The position numbers and the translations under genes were made by a program. Positions 60,915-64,000 of a stretch of DNA of 64,000 bases are shown here, in pieces. Each line of letters starts with the position of its first letter. Within the stretch, counting starts at the first letter, position 1. Below the pieces are notes generated by a model. It was not told the origin of the DNA and did no database searches. It saw only the letters and a list, made by a program, of their open reading frames with translations. This DNA is from Allosphingosinicella indica. Lineage in GTDB: Bacteria > Pseudomonadota > Alphaproteobacteria > Sphingomonadales > Sphingomonadaceae. The DNA is taken from positions 1,541,501 to 1,605,500 of the forward strand of contig NZ_LT840185.1 of NCBI RefSeq assembly GCF_900177405.1. Direction: 5' to 3'.

Positions 60915-60979
60915 CGTTCCTCAAAGGACGCAGGGCTAGAGGTGAGGCGACGGCAGGACGGTTAGGCTTTGAGGTAGGA

Positions 60980-61279
60980 ATGATCGAGAATCAGAAAATC
61001 CGTCCCGCGCAGGTGATCGGTCCGTTGGGAGAGCCGCTGACGGTGGATTCGCTTCCGCCCAAGGGCACCACGCGATGGGTGGTGCGCCGCAAGGCGGAAG
61101 TGGTGTCGGCGGTGAACGGCGGGCTGCTTTCGGTGGACGAGGTGTGCGAGCGCTACGGCCTCAGCCTCGAGGAATTCGCCGGGTGGCAACGCGCGGTGGA
61201 CCGCTCGGGCATGCCGGGACTGCGCGTGACCCGCATCCAGCATTACAAGTCGCTCTACGAGCGCCAACGCAAATTCTAA
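60980..61279 (+). CDS. sciP: SciP-type CtrA inhibitor (DUF1153)
   Basis: The 99-residue protein matches SciP, a small helix-turn-helix protein that binds the response regulator CtrA and blocks its promoters in G1 phase in Caulobacter. Conserved parts are RYVIGPxGxPLT-like VIGPLGEPLTVDSLP, WVVRRKAEVVSAVNGGLLS and the recognition region VCERYGLSLEEFAGWQ. The ATG follows GAGG. It is found almost only in alphaproteobacteria and supports the assignment of this window. Confidence 0.93.
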   Translation: MIENQKIRPAQVIGPLGEPLTVDSLPPKGTTRWVVRRKAEVVSAVNGGLLSVDEVCERYGLSLEEFAGWQRAVDRSGMPGLRVTRIQHYKSLYERQRKF

Positions 61280-61308
61280 AACCGCGCCGGGTCGACCGGC
61301 ATGGTTCG

Positions 61309-61342
61309 CGAGGGGCTCCGCGATCGCTCGCGGAGCCTCTTT
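61309..61342 (+). terminator. terminator after sciP
   Basis: GGCTCCGCG (61314-61322) pairs with CGCGGAGCC (61329-61337), extended by GAG/CTC-like bases, and is followed by TCTTTC. It separates sciP from the convergent SIMPL gene. Confidence 0.75.
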
Positions 61343-61347
61343 CGCAG

Positions 61348-62079
61348 TCACTGGATTTCGAAGCTGACCTGCAGCGTGGTGCTGATCGTCTGCTCGCCCG
61401 GCGCGATCTTGGCCTCGGCCGCGCCATCGCGGGCGAAGCTCTGCACCGCGACCGGCATCGGATAGGGCGGCTGCGCCCCCGATTCGCTGATCGAGAGGAT
61501 GCGCACCACCCGCTTGCCGAGCGCGCGGGCATATTGATCGGCGCGGGCCTGCGCAGTCTTCAGCGCCTGCTGGCGTGCCTCGTCCATCGCCGCCTCGGGC
61601 TTGTCGATCATCAGGTTGGGGCCGTTGATCTGGTTGGCGCCCTCGGCGACCAGCGCATCAAGGATCTTGCCGGTCTGAGCGATGTCGCGGAAGCGCACGT
61701 CAACCTGGTTGGAGGCGCGATAGCCGGTCAGCACCGGCGGCTGGTTGTCGGCGTAGCGATATTCGGGGTTGAGGCTGATCGTACTCGTCTGGATGTCGCG
61801 CTCGGCGATCCCGGCGCGCTTCAGCGCCGCCATCACCTTGGCCATCTGCGCGGAATTGCCGCGGATCGCCTCGCTCGCCGATTGTGCCTGCGTCACCACG
61901 CCGGCGCTGATTCGCGCCACATCGGGCACGCGGTTGATCTCGCCGGTCGCGACAATGTCGAGGCGCGTGCCGGAAATCGTCTGCACCGGCACGGCTGCGC
62001 CCGGCGAAACCTGCGCGGAGGCAGGCACCGCTGCGGCCGAAAGCGCGATCAGCGAAGCAACGGTCAACGAACGGATCAT
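61348..62079 (-). CDS. SIMPL domain (DUF541) exported protein
   Basis: The 243-residue protein has a signal peptide ending ASAQ and a SIMPL domain: DIVATGEINRVPDVARISAGV at the start, NPEYRYADNQPPVLTGYRASNQVDV in the middle and KTAQARADQYARALGKRV near the end. Bacterial members are envelope proteins of unclear role, some linked to oxidative stress. The ATG at 62079 starts the signal peptide. Confidence 0.9.
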   Translation of the reverse strand: MIRSLTVASLIALSAAAVPASAQVSPGAAVPVQTISGTRLDIVATGEINRVPDVARISAGVVTQAQSASEAIRGNSAQMAKVMAALKRAGIAERDIQTSTISLNPEYRYADNQPPVLTGYRASNQVDVRFRDIAQTGKILDALVAEGANQINGPNLMIDKPEAAMDEARQQALKTAQARADQYARALGKRVVRILSISESGAQPPYPMPVAVQSFARDGAAEAKIAPGEQTISTTLQVSFEIQ

Positions 62080-62175
62080 GTGGATACTCCCTGTGGATTC
62101 GGCCGCATCAACGGCTCGGCCCGCCAAAAGCACGGACCGGCTGCAACGAATCTGAACCGGAACGACAGCTTCCGT

Positions 62176-62436
62176 TCAGCGGCGCGCCGAGATCATTCGG
62201 TAGATCCAGAGTATGAGGATGGCGCCCAGCGTAGCCGCGATCCAGCCGCCCGCCTGACCCTGGCTGTACCAGCCCATCGCATTGCCGATGAAACCCGCGA
62301 CCAGCGCACCGCCGATGCCCAGCAATATGGTGACGATGCAGCCACCCGGATCGCGCCCAGGCATGATGACCTTGGCAAGAATGCCGGCGACCGCTCCGAC
62401 GACGATCCAACCGAGAAAACTGTACGTGCCCAGCAT
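62176..62436 (-). CDS. GlsB/YeaQ/YmgE family small membrane protein
   Basis: The 86-residue protein has three membrane helices with glycine motifs (FLGWIVVGAVAGILAKVIMPG, then GIGGALVAGFIGNAMGWY). This is the transglycosylase-associated (GlsB/YeaQ) family, often induced by stress; its role is unknown. I placed the start at 62436, preceded by GGGAGC on the minus strand. Confidence 0.92.
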   Translation of the reverse strand: MLGTYSFLGWIVVGAVAGILAKVIMPGRDPGGCIVTILLGIGGALVAGFIGNAMGWYSQGQAGGWIAATLGAILILWIYRMISARR

Positions 62437-62686
62437 ATGGCGTTGCTCCCTTTCGCGCGTTCGTAACGCATCCGTATCCAAAGCGGATCGACCCCGCAAA
62501 GGTTGCGACCAAAGTGCACAATTTTTCGACCGCCGTTCATGGAGCGCTCGCACATTCCGGTGTATGGGCGCGCGAGCGGGTCTTGCGAGGGGTTGGGCGC
62601 GATGCACGAATGCCGCTTGAGCTTGGTGCTATATTCGGGTAATACAGTTGTGCGGCTGCAGGGGCCGCTGGCGTTGCGGTGCGGGG

Positions 62687-63886
62687 ATGATGAAGACGAT
62701 GAATTTCGAAACGGCGAGCTGGAAGCGCGATCCGCTGCAGGATGACGATGTCGACGGCGCGGCGATGATCGCACGGCGTAAGCGGCGGATCATCATCGGC
62801 GTGGTGGTGGCGCTGGCCGCCGCGGCACTGGCTTTCTATCTCATCATGGGCCGCGGCGGCGGCGCCGCGCCGGGTGCCGAGCCGGGCGGTCAGGCGATGC
62901 CGACCGTTACGGTGGTCGTGCCGGGCCGCACGCAGGTCGAGCGCGCCATCTCGGCGACCGGATCGCTCGCCGCCCGCCGCGACATGCCGGTCGGCGTGTC
63001 GGGCGAAGGCGGCGAGGTCACCCGCGTGATGGTGGAGCCGGGCGCCTGGGTATCCGCGGGCCAGACGCTCGCGGTGATCGAGCGTTCGGTGCAATCGCAG
63101 CAGGCGCAGCAGCTCGCTGCTTCGATCGACGTCGCCCGCGCCGACGCGCGCCTTGCCCAGCAGGAGCTGGAGCGTGCGCAGAGCCTCGTCGGCCGCGGCT
63201 TCATTTCCAAGGCGGACGTCGAGCGGCGCATCGCGACGCGCGACGCGGCCAACGCCCGCGTGAAGGTGGCCCAGGCGCAGCTCGCCGAAACCCGCGCGCG
63301 GATCGGCCGTCTCGACGTGCGCGCGCCGGCAGCGGGGCTGGTGCTCGATCGCATGGTCGAGCCGGGCCAGGTGGTCGGTCCGGGCTCGGGCGCTTTGTTC
63401 CGCATCGCCATGGGCGGTCAGATGGAGTTGCGCGCGCGCATGTCGCAGGAGGATCTGGCGCGGGTCAGCGCCGGCATCCCGGCGACGGTCACCCCGGTCG
63501 GCTCCAGCCAGTCGTTCACGGGCCAGGTGTGGCAGGTCTCCCCCGTCATCGATCCGCAGACGCGGCAGGGCATCGCGCGCATCACGCTCGCCTATAATCC
63601 TCTGCTGCGGCCGGGCGGCTTCGCCACCGCGCAAATCGTTTCCGGACAGGTCGATGCGCCGCTGCTCCCCGAATCGGCGGTGCAGAACGATGCCAAGGGC
63701 AGCTACGTCTATATCGTCTCGGGCGAGAACAAGGTCGTGCGCCGCGACGTGCAGGTCGGTCAGGTGACGGACAAGGGCGTCACCATTATCGGCGGACTGC
63801 AGGGCAATGAGCCGGTCGTCCAGTCGGCGGGCGCATTTCTCAATCCGGGCGACAAGGTCAATCCGGTCCGCGCTGCGGCGCGCTGA
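62687..63886 (+). CDS. RND efflux periplasmic adaptor (membrane fusion protein)
   Basis: The 399-residue protein has one N-terminal membrane helix (IIIGVVVALAAAALAFYLIM), then the MFP order: a barrel/lipoyl strand (SGEGGEVTRVMVEPGAWVSAGQTLAVI), a helical hairpin (RADARLAQQELERAQSLVGRGFISK), the second lipoyl half (RIGRLDVRAPAAGLVLDRMVEPGQVV) and the beta-barrel. It links an inner-membrane RND pump to an outer-membrane channel. ATGs at 62687, 62690 and 62699 are all possible starts. The pump gene follows after 23 bases. Confidence 0.93.
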   Translation: MMKTMNFETASWKRDPLQDDDVDGAAMIARRKRRIIIGVVVALAAAALAFYLIMGRGGGAAPGAEPGGQAMPTVTVVVPGRTQVERAISATGSLAARRDMPVGVSGEGGEVTRVMVEPGAWVSAGQTLAVIERSVQSQQAQQLAASIDVARADARLAQQELERAQSLVGRGFISKADVERRIATRDAANARVKVAQAQLAETRARIGRLDVRAPAAGLVLDRMVEPGQVVGPGSGALFRIAMGGQMELRARMSQEDLARVSAGIPATVTPVGSSQSFTGQVWQVSPVIDPQTRQGIARITLAYNPLLRPGGFATAQIVSGQVDAPLLPESAVQNDAKGSYVYIVSGENKVVRRDVQVGQVTDKGVTIIGGLQGNEPVVQSAGAFLNPGDKVNPVRAAAR

Positions 63887-63909
63887 ACGGCAGCAGGGAC
63901 GCTGGGCAT

Positions 63910-64000
63910 ATGAACTTCCGCAACATCTCGGCCTGGTCGATCCGCAACCCGGTGACCCCGATCGTGCTGTTCGTCGCGCTGACGCTGGCCGGCATGGTCA
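63910..64000 (+). CDS. RND efflux pump (AcrB/MexB-type), N-terminal start only
   Basis: The first 30 residues are present before the right edge. SIRNPVTPIVLFVALTLAGM is the typical first membrane helix of RND transporters of the HAE1/HAE2 type. It is in the same direction as, and 23 bases after, the adaptor gene, so both form an efflux operon. Confidence 0.85.
   Translation, partial: MNFRNISAWSIRNPVTPIVLFVALTLAGMV

Noticed and set aside
1-64000. CRISPR arrays or cas genes
   Set aside because: No regularly spaced direct repeats with unique spacers were seen; the regular repeats found are RTX codons and the proline tract.

Overview
The window is high-GC DNA from an alphaproteobacterium, most likely a member of the Sphingomonadaceae. 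The basis is a SciP-type CtrA-regulator gene, remnants of an RcGTA-like gene transfer agent, a TonB receptor/MFS/esterase catabolic cluster, DUF885 peptidases, a GGAAC-N17-CGTT (EcfG-type) stress promoter, and many ATGA/TTGA overlapping gene junctions. No taxonomic marker such as rRNA is present, so the genus is not resolved.

Layout. 1-7.3 kb: a DUF885 protein cut by the left edge, a DUF3830 protein, a bile-acid:Na+-type symporter, a FAD amine oxidase and a second DUF885 protein, then a TPR/2OG-oxygenase-like protein on the other strand. 7.4-19.2 kb: a probable ester-catabolism cluster with a MarR regulator, MFS transporter, TonB receptor, type B carboxylesterase, acyl-CoA ligase, TetR regulator, SDR dehydrogenase and a second esterase. 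The transporter and receptor share a 28-bp operator-like sequence. 18.8-24.6 kb: a complete Mrp-type Na+/H+ antiporter operon with mnhA and mnhB fused. 24.8-38.6 kb: BA14K-like and YciF-like stress proteins, an RTX M10 metalloprotease, a Tat ferritin-like lipoprotein divergent from a SigK-like sigma/anti-sigma pair, GST, a DUF418 membrane protein, and a debranching-type glucosidase with a GT4 glycosyltransferase.

38.9-46.6 kb is the accessory region. It holds three tiny membrane-protein genes (one a 54-residue zinc-ribbon protein), an IS1595-family transposase, and a coiled-coil/winged-helix-like gene flanked by two leucine-type tRNA genes. One of these tRNAs has a UUA anticodon in its predicted cloverleaf, which would read the stop codon UAA. 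Further on are a pair of tiny overlapping genes, a Panacea-domain (SocA-like antitoxin) gene next to a small membrane protein, and a decayed gene transfer agent in which the portal gene has been joined out of frame to the tail-fibre/host-specificity gene by a large internal deletion.

46.7-64 kb returns to chromosomal backbone: an OmpA-type porin with 27 consecutive prolines, UDP-glucose dehydrogenase, Cu/Zn SOD, acylphosphatase, an SLC13/RCK transporter, FabI, a YihY/BrkB protein, a DnaJ-class chaperone, PdxH, two CDF metal exporters around a PhzF protein, an amino-acid permease, MnmA, SciP, a SIMPL protein, a GlsB-like protein and the start of an RND efflux operon cut by the right edge. The most unusual signals are the stop-reading tRNA candidate, the tRNA-gene-tRNA unit, the Panacea pair and the GTA deletion scar.
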